63,618 nt of DNA from contig CAMSTY010000013.1 of NCBI GenBank assembly GCA_947063875.1, forward strand, positions 1 through 63,618. The letters run 5' to 3'. Source of the DNA: an uncultured bacterium (GTDB lineage Bacteria > Bacillota > Clostridia > Lachnospirales > Lachnospiraceae). The notes beneath the pieces are model-generated. The model was not told where the DNA came from. It made no database searches and worked only from the letters and a program-made list of their open reading frames with translations. Both the position numbers and the translations under genes were made by a program. Positions 1 through 8,778 of this stretch are shown here, in pieces. The first letter of the stretch is position 1; each line of letters opens with the position of its first letter.

Positions 1-91
1 GCCGGTTGTAAACGTCATAAGGAAGCGCCGCCACTTTTGACGCCACTTCCTTATTCGGACGGATACACCGAAATGGTCTTATCTCCGCCAT
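1..91 (-). CDS. DUF1015 family protein, N-terminal fragment
   Basis: Only the first 30 codons lie in the window; the gene runs off the left edge. The start ATG at 91-89 has a GAGGAG ribosome site a few bases upstream. The visible start reads MAEIRPFRCIRPNKEVASKV and continues to AALPYDVYNR, which matches the usual opening of DUF1015 proteins (proline- and arginine-rich start, then an AALPYDV motif). It begins just 18 bases after the serA stop, so it is the last visible gene of the serC-serA operon. The molecular function of DUF1015 is unknown to me; its repeated position next to serCA in clostridia suggests a link to serine metabolism (inference). Confidence 0.8.
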   Translation of the reverse strand, partial: MAEIRPFRCIRPNKEVASKVAALPYDVYNR

Positions 92-109
92 ATTGTTCTC
101 CTCTTCATT

Positions 110-1273
110 CTACTGGATCACCCGCACACGCAGAATTCCGTCAATTCCAGACAGCTTCTGGATCGTCTCTTCATCCGGCTGCTTATCCAGATCCATCATC
201 GTATAAGCATATTTCTCCCGGCTCTTGTTGGTCATGTCGGAAATGTTGATTCCGCAGGAAGCCATCATACCCGTTACCTGGCCGATCATATTCGGCACAT
301 TCAGGTGCATGACTGCCACACGGCTGGCGGTCTTGCACAGTCCCATATCACAGGCCGGATAATTGACAGAATTCCGGATATTGCCATTCTCCAGGTAATC
401 CATGATCTCCATCACTGCCATCTTGGCGCAATTGTCCTCTGACTCCTCGGTAGAAGCGCCCAGATGGGGGATAACGATCACATTCTTCATGTTGACTGCC
501 TTGGGATTCGGGAAATCCGTCACATATTTCTTCACCTTGCCGGACTCCAGGGCGGCCGCCATATCATCGTCATTTACCAGCAGATCCCTTGCAAAGTTCA
601 GAACCACAACCCCATCCTTCATCTTGGCGATGGTTTCTGCATTGATCATGCCTCTGGTTCCGTCTAGCAAAGGCACATGCACGGTGATAAAATCACACTC
701 TTCATAAATGGTGTCCACGCTGGTGATGTGCTTTACATCCCGGGAAAGCATCCAGGCCGCATTGACTGAGATATAAGGGTCATAGCCATAGACCTCCATG
801 CCCAGGGAAGCCGCCGCATTGGCAACCTCCGCGCCGATGGCGCCCAGGCCGATGACACCCAGCTTCTTGCCTTTGATCTCACCGCCGGCAAAAGCCTTCT
901 TGCTCTTCTCCACAGTCTTGGAAATATTGGCGTCCCCTTTATTATCCTGACACCATGCAATGCCTCCGATAATGTCGCGGCTTGCCAGCAGCATGCCGGC
1001 CAGCACCAGTTCTTTTACGCCGTTAGCATTTGCGCCCGGAGTATTAAACACCACAATCCCTTTTTTGGCACAATCTTCCAGGGGGATATTGTTGACCCCT
1101 GCCCCGGCTCTGGCAATAGCCAGCAAAGAATCCGAAAACTCCGTCTCGTGCAGAGAAGCGCTTCTTACCAGAATCCCCTGCGCCTCCTGGATATCCTCAG
1201 TCAGTTTATAATCTTCGGTCAGAAAACCCAGACCATATTTGGAAATCGCGTTTAAACAATGAATTGTCTTCAT
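110..1273 (-). CDS. serA: D-3-phosphoglycerate dehydrogenase
   Basis: A cytoplasmic enzyme of 387 residues that oxidises 3-phosphoglycerate to 3-phosphohydroxypyruvate, the first step of serine synthesis. A D-2-hydroxyacid dehydrogenase catalytic domain is interrupted by a Rossmann domain (GLGAIGAEVANAA near residue 142) and contains the family HLGAST stretch near 270. A C-terminal ACT domain occupies about residues 317-387 (RVAVMHLNVPNMIGQVTGMM), the usual serine-sensing module. It is the short form, without the extra intervening domain of long SerA. The start ATG overlaps the serC stop (ATGA) and has a GGAGG site inside the end of serC, so the two are translationally coupled. Confidence 0.96.
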   Translation of the reverse strand: MKTIHCLNAISKYGLGFLTEDYKLTEDIQEAQGILVRSASLHETEFSDSLLAIARAGAGVNNIPLEDCAKKGIVVFNTPGANANGVKELVLAGMLLASRDIIGGIAWCQDNKGDANISKTVEKSKKAFAGGEIKGKKLGVIGLGAIGAEVANAAASLGMEVYGYDPYISVNAAWMLSRDVKHITSVDTIYEECDFITVHVPLLDGTRGMINAETIAKMKDGVVVLNFARDLLVNDDDMAAALESGKVKKYVTDFPNPKAVNMKNVIVIPHLGASTEESEDNCAKMAVMEIMDYLENGNIRNSVNYPACDMGLCKTASRVAVMHLNVPNMIGQVTGMMASCGINISDMTNKSREKYAYTMMDLDKQPDEETIQKLSGIDGILRVRVIQ

Positions 1274-2355
1274 GCCTGATGTGCCTCCTCAAATTTCTTC
1301 ATAAACTGCACCAGCTTCTCCACACCCTCTATCGGCATGGCGTTGTAAATGCTCGCCCGCATACCGCCTACGCTTCTATGGCCCTTCAGGTTCACAAAGC
1401 CTGCGGCAGCGGCTTCTTTGATAAACAGGGCATCCAGATCTGCATCCCCGGTGACAAAGGGGGCGTTCATCAGAGAACGGTCTTCTTTCTCCACAGTTCC
1501 TTTGAAGAGTTTGCTCTCGTCCAGAAAATCATAAAGAACCTTTGCCTTCTTCTCGTTGTACTCCTTCATCGCCTCAAGGCCGCCCTTTGCCTTCAGCCAC
1601 TTAAATACCTTTCCGCAGATGTAAATGCCGTATGCCGGAGGTGTATTATACAGAGACTTGGCATCTGCATGGGTCTTATACTGGCACATGGTCGGAGTCC
1701 CTTCCAGAACATCCTCTGTGATCAGATCCTCGCGGATAATCACAATCACCACACCGGCCGGCCCGATATTCTTCTGCACGCCGCCGTAGATCACGCCGTA
1801 TTTGGTCACATCCACCGGCTCAGAAAGGAAGCAGGAGGAAACATCCGCCACCAGAGTCTTGCCCTTGGTATTGGGCAGAGTCTTGAATTTAGTGCCGTAA
1901 ATGGTATTGTTTTCACAGATATATACATAATCCGCATCATCATCGATAGGCAGATCGGAACAGTCCGGAATATAGCTGAAGGTCTTATCTTCGCTGGACG
2001 CCACCGCCACTGCCTTGCCATACTTCTGAGCTTCCTTAAATGCCTTTTTTGCCCACTGTCCGGTAATGATATAATCCGCCACCTTGTTTTTCATCAGATT
2101 CTGGGGAATCATAGAAAACTGCAGATGGGCGCCGCCCTGTAAAAACAGCACCTTATAATTATCCGGAATGTTCATCAGTTCCCGAAGGTCCGCCTCCGCT
2201 TCCTGAATGATTGTCTCAAAAGCTTTGGAACGATGGCTCATCTCCATCACCGACATACCTGTGCCCTTGTAGTCCAGCATCTCCTCCGCCGCTTCTCTCA
2301 GAACCTCCTCCGGCAATACCGCCGGACCTGCCGAAAAGTTATACACTCTTCCCAT
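1270..2355 (-). CDS. serC: Phosphoserine aminotransferase
   Basis: A PLP enzyme of 361 residues that makes O-phosphoserine from 3-phosphohydroxypyruvate and glutamate, the step after SerA. The start MGRVYNFSAGPAVLPEEVL is the family's hallmark N terminus. The PLP lysine lies in the GGVQKNIGPAG segment. The open frame extends 47 codons further upstream, but that stretch is the tandem repeat described separately, and an AGGAGG site sits 10 bases before the ATG at 2355, so the shorter start is chosen. It overlaps serA by 4 bases. A 181-base gap to ilvB holds the repeats and no obvious terminator, so transcription may continue from the ilv genes. Confidence 0.96.
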   Translation of the reverse strand: MGRVYNFSAGPAVLPEEVLREAAEEMLDYKGTGMSVMEMSHRSKAFETIIQEAEADLRELMNIPDNYKVLFLQGGAHLQFSMIPQNLMKNKVADYIITGQWAKKAFKEAQKYGKAVAVASSEDKTFSYIPDCSDLPIDDDADYVYICENNTIYGTKFKTLPNTKGKTLVADVSSCFLSEPVDVTKYGVIYGGVQKNIGPAGVVIVIIREDLITEDVLEGTPTMCQYKTHADAKSLYNTPPAYGIYICGKVFKWLKAKGGLEAMKEYNEKKAKVLYDFLDESKLFKGTVEKEDRSLMNAPFVTGDADLDALFIKEAAAAGFVNLKGHRSVGGMRASIYNAMPIEGVEKLVQFMKKFEEAHQA

Positions 2356-2363
2356 GAATTTGT

Positions 2364-2480
2364 TTCCTCCTTTTTTGTCCATGCTTTTTGGACATTCTGG
2401 TACACCCGCAGGGTGCTTCCTCCTTTTTTGTCCATGCTTTTTGGACATCCTGGTACACCCGCAGGGTGTTTCCTCCTTTG
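2364..2480 (-). repeat. 53-bp tandem duplication in the serC leader
   Basis: Two adjacent 53-bp units (2364-2416 and 2417-2469) differ at only two positions. The first 11 bases of a third unit follow at 2470-2480. On the serC strand each unit carries an AGGAGG Shine-Dalgarno block, a small inverted repeat CACCCTGCGGGTG and another, GTCCAAAAAGCATGGAC. The copy nearest serC supplies its actual ribosome site; the others are decoys or spares. Because 53 is not a multiple of three, the copies are read in different frames, which argues against a coding repeat. Confidence 0.95.
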
Positions 2481-2536
2481 CCCTATTCAGAGGCATTCCA
2501 ATCTCTCTGAAGGGGTCTCCTCATTGTTCTGCTGCC

Positions 2537-4276
2537 TTACTTTATCTTCAGGTCCGTATCGTCAAACGCATCCTGAATCGGAGCGCCCGGCGAGACCATC
2601 GGATATACCTTATCATCGCAGTTGATCTGGCAATCGATGACTACCGGAGTTCCCAGAGCCATGGCCTCTTCCAGCACCGGGCGGAATTCGTCCCGGCTGC
2701 TGACCCGGAATGCCTTCGCACCCATGGCCTCTGCCAGCTTCACAAAATCCACTGCATCATTTAACACCGTATGCGAATATCGCTTGCCGTAGAACAGAGT
2801 CTGCCACTGGCGCACCATTCCCAGCACGTGGTTGTTAATCACCACCTGAATAATCGGAATATTGTAGCGCACTGCCGTAGCGATCTCATTCATATTCATA
2901 CGGAAACAGCCATCTCCCGCAATATTGATTACCGTCTTATCCGGCTGCCCCATATCCCGGCATCCCAGCTTTGCCCCCATAGCGGCGCCCAGGCCATAAC
3001 CCATCGTTCCCAAGCCGCCTGAAGTCAGAAGCGTTCTCGGCTTTTTATACTTATAATACTGAGCCGCCCACATCTGATGCTGCCCTACTTCCGTGACAAT
3101 AACAGCATCCCCCTTTGTCATATCATAGAGCGTCTCCATAATATAGGGGCCTGTCAGCACACTCTTATCATACCGCAGAGGATACATATCCTTCATCCGC
3201 TCCACATGGTTTACCCACTCATCATGATTGATCGGGTCCAGACGGGCATTCAGCCTGCGCAGCACCACCTTCAGGTCGCCGATAATACTTGCATGGGTGC
3301 GGATATTTTTGTTGATCTCCGCAGGGTCCACGTCGATCTGCAGGATCTTGGCATCTTTCGCAAACTTCGACGCATTTCCCGTAACCCGGTCACTGAAACG
3401 TGCTCCGGCTACAATCAGCAGATCACACTCGGTAATACCGTAATTGGAAGTCTTGGTTCCATGCATTCCTACCATGCCGGTATACATTTCATCCGTACCG
3501 TCAAAAGCACCTTTCCCCATAAGAGAATCCGCTACCGGCGCCTGAATCCGGTGCGCCAGGGTCCTGAGTTCTTCCGAAGCATTGGCAAGCACCGCCCCAC
3601 CGCCTACGAAGATAAACGGCTTATTGGCATTACGGATCATCTCCAGCGCAGTCTCCAGATCCTCCTCCCGAATCGTGTCGGACTGACGCTCCACCGGCTC
3701 GGGAACCTCCGGAATATATTCACAGGTTCCCGCCGTCACGTCTTTTGTAATATCGATCAACACCGGACCCGGCCGCCCGCTCTGGGCAATCGTGAAGGCC
3801 CGCCGGACTACGGAAGCCAGCTTCTTAATATCCTTGATAATAAAATTATATTTCGTAATAGGCATGGTCACGCCCAGAATATCAATCTCCTGAAAGCTGT
3901 CTTTCCCCAACAAATTGACCCCTACGTTGCAGGTAATGGCAACAATCGGAATCGAATCCATGTATGCCGTGGCAATACCGGTTACCAGGTTGGTTGCTCC
4001 CGGTCCGGAGGTGGCAAGGCAGACACCTACCTTTCCGGTTGCCCGTGCATACCCGTCCGCCGCGTGAGCCGCCCCCTGCTCGTGGGATGTCAGCACATGG
4101 GTGATCTCTCCCTGGTGCTTATAAAGGGCATCATAAATGTTCAAAATCGCACCGCCCGGATATCCGAAGACGGTTTTCACACCCTGTTCCTTCAGACACT
4201 CGATCAGGATCTCAGAGCCATTCAGAACCACCGGCTCCGAAGAGGGCTGGGTTTGTGAGGTGTTCATTTCTGACAT
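2537..4276 (-). CDS. ilvB: Acetolactate synthase, large catalytic subunit
   Basis: A ThDP enzyme of 579 residues that condenses two pyruvates to acetolactate, or pyruvate with 2-ketobutyrate, in valine/leucine and isoleucine synthesis. The N-terminal Pyr domain has FGYPGGAILNIYDALY and the catalytic glutamate in SHEQGAAHAADGYAR. The central domain binds FAD in biosynthetic members. The C-terminal PP domain has the ThDP motif GDGCFRMNMNEIATA. The start at 4276 has AAGGAG eight bases upstream. No small regulatory subunit (ilvN/ilvH) is adjacent; it could be elsewhere. It lies 26 bases after ilvD in the same operon. The biosynthetic type is favoured over catabolic AlsS because of the ilvD and leuB neighbours. 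Confidence 0.95.
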   Translation of the reverse strand: MSEMNTSQTQPSSEPVVLNGSEILIECLKEQGVKTVFGYPGGAILNIYDALYKHQGEITHVLTSHEQGAAHAADGYARATGKVGVCLATSGPGATNLVTGIATAYMDSIPIVAITCNVGVNLLGKDSFQEIDILGVTMPITKYNFIIKDIKKLASVVRRAFTIAQSGRPGPVLIDITKDVTAGTCEYIPEVPEPVERQSDTIREEDLETALEMIRNANKPFIFVGGGAVLANASEELRTLAHRIQAPVADSLMGKGAFDGTDEMYTGMVGMHGTKTSNYGITECDLLIVAGARFSDRVTGNASKFAKDAKILQIDVDPAEINKNIRTHASIIGDLKVVLRRLNARLDPINHDEWVNHVERMKDMYPLRYDKSVLTGPYIMETLYDMTKGDAVIVTEVGQHQMWAAQYYKYKKPRTLLTSGGLGTMGYGLGAAMGAKLGCRDMGQPDKTVINIAGDGCFRMNMNEIATAVRYNIPIIQVVINNHVLGMVRQWQTLFYGKRYSHTVLNDAVDFVKLAEAMGAKAFRVSSRDEFRPVLEEAMALGTPVVIDCQINCDDKVYPMVSPGAPIQDAFDDTDLKIK

Positions 4277-4302
4277 CAGCTAAACTCCTTTTCTATTATC
4301 TT

Positions 4303-5964
4303 CTAATTTCCTTTTAATACCGCACCCTTGTCGGCGCTGGTCACCTGAGCCGCATAGCGCTTCAGATATCCGGAAGCCTCTTTCTTCTTGGGAACCCAGT
4401 TTTCTCTGCGCTTTGCCAGTTCCTCATCCGAAACTTTCATATTGATGGTATTGGCATTGATATCAATGGAAATAATATCCCCTTCCTGAACCAGCCCGAT
4501 AGGACCGCCGGCAGCCGCCTCCGGACATACATGGCCGATGGAAGCGCCACGGGACGCGCCGCTGAAACGGCCGTCCGTAATCAATGCCACCGAAGCACCA
4601 AGTCCCATACCGGCGATGGCGGAAGTGGGATTTAGCATTTCTCTCATACCCGGGCCGCCCTTGGGTCCCTCATAGCGTATGACAACCACATCTCCGGCCA
4701 CAATCCTGCCGCCCTTGATCGCGGCGATCGCATCCTCTTCACTGTCAAATACCCTCGCCGGCCCTTCATGCTGAAGCATCTCCGGCACGACGGCGGAACG
4801 TTTCACCACGCAGGAATCCGGGGCCAGGTTCCCTCTCAGCACGGCAATCCCGCCGGTGGCAGAATAAGGATTCTCCACAGTGCGGATAACCTCCGGATTC
4901 CGGTTCTCACATCCCTTAATGTTCTCGCCCACGGTCTTTCCGGTTACGGTTATGCAATCCAGATTCAGCAGTCCCAGCTTGCTGATCTCATTCATCACCG
5001 CATACACGCCGCCGGCCTCATTCAGATCTTCCATATAAGTAGGGCCAGCCGGCGCCAGATGGCACAGATTCGGTGTCTTGGCGCTGATCTCATTGGCAAT
5101 ATCCACATTTAACTCCACCCCCGCCTCATGAGCAATGGCCGGCAGATGCAGCATGCTGTTGGTGCTGCAGCCCAGCGCCATATCCATGGTCAGCGCATTA
5201 CGGAAGGCCGCCTCTGTCATAATATCCTTCGGGCAGATGTTTTTCTCCACCATCTCCATCACAGCCATACCTGCATGCTTGGCCAGACGAATCCTCTCGG
5301 AATAAACGGCAGGAATGGTGCCATTCCCCTTCAGGCCCATCCCCAGCACCTCCGTCAGACAGTTCATGCTGTTGGCCGTGTACATACCGGAACAAGAGCC
5401 GCAGGTCGGACATACCCTGTCGGCAAAATCCTCTACCTCTTCCTCCGTCATAGTGCCTGCCGCATAGGCGCCCACTGCCTCAAACATACTGGAAAGGCTT
5501 TTCTTCTCCCCCTTCACGCGGCCTGCCAGCATGGGGCCGCCGCTGACAAACACGGTAGGAATATTCAGACGCGCCGCCGCCATCAGAAGTCCCGGCACGT
5601 TCTTGTCACAGTTAGGCACCATCACCAATCCGTCAAACTGATGAGCCAGCGCCATGCACTCGGTTGAATCCGCAATCAGGTCACGGGTCACCAGGGAATA
5701 CTTCATTCCAATGTGGCCCATGGCAATTCCGTCACAGACTGCGATGGCCGGGAACACGATAGGGGTCCCCCCCGCCATAGCCACCCCCTGCTTAACAGCC
5801 TCTACCACCTTATCCAGGTTCATATGGCCCGGTACAATCTCATTGTAAGAACTGACCACACCGATCAGTGGCCTTGCCAGTTCCTCCTCCGTATAACCCA
5901 ATGCCCGGAACAAAGATCTTGCCGGAGCCTGCTGCATTCCTGACTTTGCATTATCACTTCTCAT
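4303..5964 (-). CDS. ilvD: Dihydroxy-acid dehydratase
   Basis: An iron-sulfur enzyme of 553 residues that dehydrates 2,3-dihydroxy-isovalerate and 2,3-dihydroxy-3-methylvalerate to the matching 2-keto acids. Cluster-binding cysteines are visible in NCDKNVPG and in [19 protein letters not shown]. The C-terminal half has the family [20 protein letters not shown] motif. The open frame begins 20 codons earlier, but the ATG at 5964 starts [20 protein letters not shown], the usual family start, and follows an AGGAGG site; the upstream part is rejected. Its place between leuB and ilvB marks a branched-chain amino-acid operon. Confidence 0.96.
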   Translation of the reverse strand: MRSDNAKSGMQQAPARSLFRALGYTEEELARPLIGVVSSYNEIVPGHMNLDKVVEAVKQGVAMAGGTPIVFPAIAVCDGIAMGHIGMKYSLVTRDLIADSTECMALAHQFDGLVMVPNCDKNVPGLLMAAARLNIPTVFVSGGPMLAGRVKGEKKSLSSMFEAVGAYAAGTMTEEEVEDFADRVCPTCGSCSGMYTANSMNCLTEVLGMGLKGNGTIPAVYSERIRLAKHAGMAVMEMVEKNICPKDIMTEAAFRNALTMDMALGCSTNSMLHLPAIAHEAGVELNVDIANEISAKTPNLCHLAPAGPTYMEDLNEAGGVYAVMNEISKLGLLNLDCITVTGKTVGENIKGCENRNPEVIRTVENPYSATGGIAVLRGNLAPDSCVVKRSAVVPEMLQHEGPARVFDSEEDAIAAIKGGRIVAGDVVVIRYEGPKGGPGMREMLNPTSAIAGMGLGASVALITDGRFSGASRGASIGHVCPEAAAGGPIGLVQEGDIISIDINANTINMKVSDEELAKRRENWVPKKKEASGYLKRYAAQVTSADKGAVLKGN

Positions 5965-6080
5965 CACTGTTTTTCCTCCTCTGTCTTTCTGGAAAAGACC
6001 CTTTCTGAAAATATCCCATCTCAAATATCACTCAACACAAAAACTTCCATTCAACTGCTTCCCGGACCCTTTTGCCTCCC

Positions 6081-7163
6081 TCAGATCCGCTCCGCAATCA
6101 AATCCCCCATCCGGGCCGTCCCTACCTCTGTGCAGCCCTCCGACATAATATCGGCAGTGCGGTAACCCTCCGTCAGCACCTTCTGTACCGCCGCCTCGAT
6201 GGCATCCGCCTCCTTATCCAAATCAAAGGAATATCGAAGCATCATAGCCGCCGAAAGAATCGTGGCGATCGGGTTCGCCAGGTCCTTGCCTGCAATATCC
6301 GGGGCCGAACCATGGCTTGGCTCATACATGCCAAATTTGCTCTCATTGAGGCTGGCCGATGACAGCATTCCGATAGAGCCGGTAATCATACTGGCCTCAT
6401 CCGACAGAATATCGCCAAACATATTTTCCGTCAGCACCACATCAAACTGCCCCGGGTTCATCACCAGCTGCATGGCACAGTTGTCTACCAGCATATGCTC
6501 CAGCTTCACCTCCGGGTACTCCCTGGCCACCTCTTCCACCACCTTGCGCCACAGCCGTGAGGAATCCAGCACGTTGGCCTTATCCACGCTGATCACGCTC
6601 TTTCTTCTCTTCATGGCAATGTCAAACGCTTTGATGGCAATCCGGCGGATCTCATTCTCATTGTATGTAAGAGTGTCTGTCGCCTGAAGCAGGCCATCCA
6701 CCTCTTCGGTGTGCCGCTCTCCAAAGTAAAGGCCGCCGGTCAGCTCCCGCATAATTACCATATCGAAGCCATCCCCGATGATCTCCTTTTTCAGCGGACA
6801 TGCCTCCGCCAGTTCCTTGTACAGATATGCCGGGCGGATATTGGCAAACAAGTTGAGGCCCTTGCGGATCGCCAGCAGTCCGGCTTCCGGCCTCAGATTC
6901 GGCGCCACATCATACCAGCGTGAATTCCCCACATTGCCCCCCACGGCTCCCAGCAGGACCGCATCGCTCTGCCTGGCCGTCTCCAGGGCCTCCTCCGTCA
7001 GCGGCACTCCATAAGCATCGATGGAACAGCCTCCCATCAGTATCTCATTATAATGGAAAGAATGTCCATACACCTGCGCTACCTTATCTAATACCTTACA
7101 CGCTTCCCGGACAATCTCCGGCCCGATACCGTCCCCGGGAATGGTCACTACCTTACAATCCAT
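6081..7163 (-). CDS. leuB: 3-isopropylmalate dehydrogenase
   Basis: An enzyme of 360 residues that oxidatively decarboxylates 3-isopropylmalate to 2-ketoisocaproate in leucine synthesis. It starts [18 protein letters not shown] and contains the substrate-binding [11 protein letters not shown], the acidic catalytic stretch [15 protein letters not shown] and the NAD-binding [18 protein letters not shown]. It is the first gene after a strong promoter at 7244-7272 and is 116 bases ahead of ilvD. leuA, leuC and leuD are not in the window, which is unusual since leuCD often precede leuB in related genomes (recalled, not checked). Confidence 0.96.
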   Translation of the reverse strand: MDCKVVTIPGDGIGPEIVREACKVLDKVAQVYGHSFHYNEILMGGCSIDAYGVPLTEEALETARQSDAVLLGAVGGNVGNSRWYDVAPNLRPEAGLLAIRKGLNLFANIRPAYLYKELAEACPLKKEIIGDGFDMVIMRELTGGLYFGERHTEEVDGLLQATDTLTYNENEIRRIAIKAFDIAMKRRKSVISVDKANVLDSSRLWRKVVEEVAREYPEVKLEHMLVDNCAMQLVMNPGQFDVVLTENMFGDILSDEASMITGSIGMLSSASLNESKFGMYEPSHGSAPDIAGKDLANPIATILSAAMMLRYSFDLDKEADAIEAAVQKVLTEGYRTADIMSEGCTEVGTARMGDLIAERI

Positions 7164-7169
7164 TGTCTG

Positions 7170-7220
7170 TCACCTCTTGCTTTTTCTGCTTTTTATCTGT
7201 TGAACGGACATGCCAAACAT
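7170..7220 (-). other. Possible 16-codon upstream ORF in the leuB leader
   Basis: Between the inferred transcription start and leuB, an ATG at 7220 preceded by AAAAGGG opens a 16-codon frame (MFGMSVQQIKSRKSKR) that stops at 7170, six bases before the leuB ATG. It is not enriched in Leu, Val or Ile, so a classical attenuation peptide is unlikely. It may be accidental. Confidence 0.2.
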
Positions 7221-7243
7221 CCCTTTTCAGCGTGTTTCCTTTC

Positions 7244-7272
7244 ATATTATCGCATTTGCCTTCATTTTTCAA
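7244..7272 (-). promoter_or_regulatory. Promoter of the leuB-ilvD-ilvB-serCA operon
   Basis: On the minus strand, TTGAAA (7272-7267) and TAATAT (7249-7244) are separated by exactly 17 bases. Transcription would start near 7237, giving a leader of about 74 bases before leuB, too short for a T-box. Confidence 0.7.
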
Positions 7273-7554
7273 CATTTGATTGGGAATTTATTTAGAAAGT
7301 ATATACAAGATTGGAATTAGGTGTATAACCTGGGGTTATCTTGATGAATTTCTCCGTTCATTTTTCGTTCACAAATCATTCAAAAACCTTTTACATAAAC
7401 AACATGATTTCTTCACGATTCCTGTTTATACTATGTCTTGTAAGCAACCATCAATGCCGTATATGTGATATGCTTATAATTTTTTTCATAATACTCGGGC
7501 TGATAGACAATATCAGCTCTCCTCCCTTTTTAACCTCTTATAAAACTGTAGTAG
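7273..7554. other. AT-rich intergenic stretch without a gene
   Basis: This lies between the leuB promoter and the terminator of the antiporter gene. It is AT-rich, and the short open frames in it have no convincing ribosome site or recognisable protein. I see no RNA element in it. Confidence 0.5.
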
Positions 7555-7582
7555 AAAAACCCCTCTGAAAAGAGGGGTTTTT
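7555..7582 (-). terminator. Terminator of the Ca/Na antiporter gene
   Basis: AAAAACCCCTCT and AGAGGGGTTTTT form a perfect 12-base inverted repeat around a GAAA loop. It is symmetric, so it could act on both strands; on the minus strand it follows the antiporter stop by about 13 bases. Confidence 0.9.
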
Positions 7583-7595
7583 CATGTATCATCGC

Positions 7596-8519
7596 CTATC
7601 GAAGACAGATATATATCAGATACCCGGCATACATTCCCAGCATAATCAGCCCTTCCACGCGGCTTAAACGTTCCCTGCTGCGGCACAAAATCAGTGTGAT
7701 CACACTGAACGCCACCAGGCATACCGCATCAATAACGGCAAACATATTCACCGGGATCGGCTTTACTGCCGCTGACAGGGCCAGGACCACCAGGATATTC
7801 ATGATATTGGAACCGATCACATTTCCCAGAGCCAGTCCGTTTTCCCCTTTTCTGGAGGCTACTACTGACGTCACCAGTTCCGGCAGTGAAGTTCCAAGCG
7901 CCACCACCGTCAGGCCCACCAGTGTCTGGCTCAACCCAAAATTCAAGGCAATCTCGCTGGCAGAATCCACCACCAGATCCCCGCCCCAGACGATCGCTGC
8001 CAGGCCGCCGACAATATAAACCACGCACCGAAGCGGCGGCAATACCGCAGCCTCTTCCTCTGCCTCTACCCGGTTTATCAGGGCATCTCTTATTGTCAAG
8101 GTCAGAAACACGGCAAACAAGCCAAGCAGAATAAATGCCTCCAGCCGGCTTAAAAACATATCCCTGAAAATCATCACAAGCAAAATGGCCCCCGCCAAAA
8201 TCGATGCGATAAAGTCCCATCTCAGCCGAACCTTCACCGCATGAATCGCTCCGCACGCCCCCAGGACTACCAGCAGATTGAAAATGTTGGAACCGATGAC
8301 GTTCCCCACCGCAATCTCATTATTGCCTGCCAAAGATGCCGTCGTGCTGACTGCCAGTTCCGGCGCACTCGTGCCGAAAGCCACGATCGTCAGCCCGATA
8401 ATAATACTTGGTACACGCAGCATCCTTGCTACCGAGGAACTGGCTTCCACAAAGAAATCAGCCCCTTTTATCAAAAGCACAAACCCCAAAACCAACAGTA
8501 CGTATACCATAATCCTCAT
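7596..8519 (-). CDS. Calcium/sodium antiporter, CaCA family (YrbG type)
   Basis: A membrane protein of 307 residues with about ten transmembrane segments. The two characteristic alpha-repeats are visible as GLTIVAFGTSAPELAVST (near residue 43) and GLTVVALGTSLPELVTSV (near 199), each followed by a GNVIGSNI motif. CaCA exchangers move Ca2+ (sometimes Mn2+) out of the cell in exchange for Na+ or H+. The gene follows a yybP-ykoY riboswitch with its own promoter, so it is probably switched on by high Mn2+; Mn2+ export is therefore a reasonable role (inference). It starts MRIMVYVLLVLGF with a purine-rich GAGAGGG site. Confidence 0.9.
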   Translation of the reverse strand: MRIMVYVLLVLGFVLLIKGADFFVEASSSVARMLRVPSIIIGLTIVAFGTSAPELAVSTTASLAGNNEIAVGNVIGSNIFNLLVVLGACGAIHAVKVRLRWDFIASILAGAILLVMIFRDMFLSRLEAFILLGLFAVFLTLTIRDALINRVEAEEEAAVLPPLRCVVYIVGGLAAIVWGGDLVVDSASEIALNFGLSQTLVGLTVVALGTSLPELVTSVVASRKGENGLALGNVIGSNIMNILVVLALSAAVKPIPVNMFAVIDAVCLVAFSVITLILCRSRERLSRVEGLIMLGMYAGYLIYICLR

Positions 8520-8603
8520 CTTTCCCTCTCTTCCTGCCGTATCCTCTTTTTACGACTCTTTGTTAAATCCCCATAGCTTCCGGCGACATTGTACACAGAA
8601 AAA

Positions 8604-8648
8604 AGCGAGACCTCTGCTGCATCTGAAAGACACAACAAAAGTCTCGCT
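8604..8648 (-). terminator. Riboswitch expression-platform terminator
   Basis: On the minus strand AGCGAGAC (8648-8641) pairs with GTCTCGCT (8611-8604). The inner sequence pairs further with G-U wobbles to a stem of about 20 base pairs, and a run of six Ts follows. Its 5' arm overlaps the 3' side of the riboswitch closing helix, so ligand-bound and terminated folds exclude each other. Confidence 0.85.
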
Positions 8649-8778
8649 TATTATATGCGTACCGGGCTGCCCTTACTCGCTTTCTGACTGCTTTCTTCTG
8701 TGATACAAATTCAGGCGGCATGCCGTGATGACGATAGCGCATAACATCCGTGAGGATGCAAGCTACTCCCTCTTATTA
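8641..8778 (-). ncRNA. yybP-ykoY manganese riboswitch aptamer
   Basis: The transcript between the promoter at 8784-8812 and the antiporter carries the yybP-ykoY hallmarks: AGAGGGAGTAGCTT at its 5' end, a short CATCC/GGATG hairpin, the CTATCGTCATCACGG element, and a 3' AAGCGAGACTTTT that can close the first helix against AAGAG. The terminator at 8604-8648 gives a transcription-attenuation platform. Known members sense Mn2+ and control Mn exporters, including CaCA antiporters. The exact limits are approximate, because the fold was done by eye. Confidence 0.82.

Noticed and set aside
2356-2496. N-terminal extension of serC
   Set aside because: The extra 47 codons are the tandem non-coding repeat; family N terminus and ribosome site fit the ATG at 2355.
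7164-7272. T-box or leucine attenuator before leuB
   Set aside because: The leader from the inferred start is only about 74 bases, with no T-box motif, and the short upstream ORF lacks Leu, Val or Ile runs.
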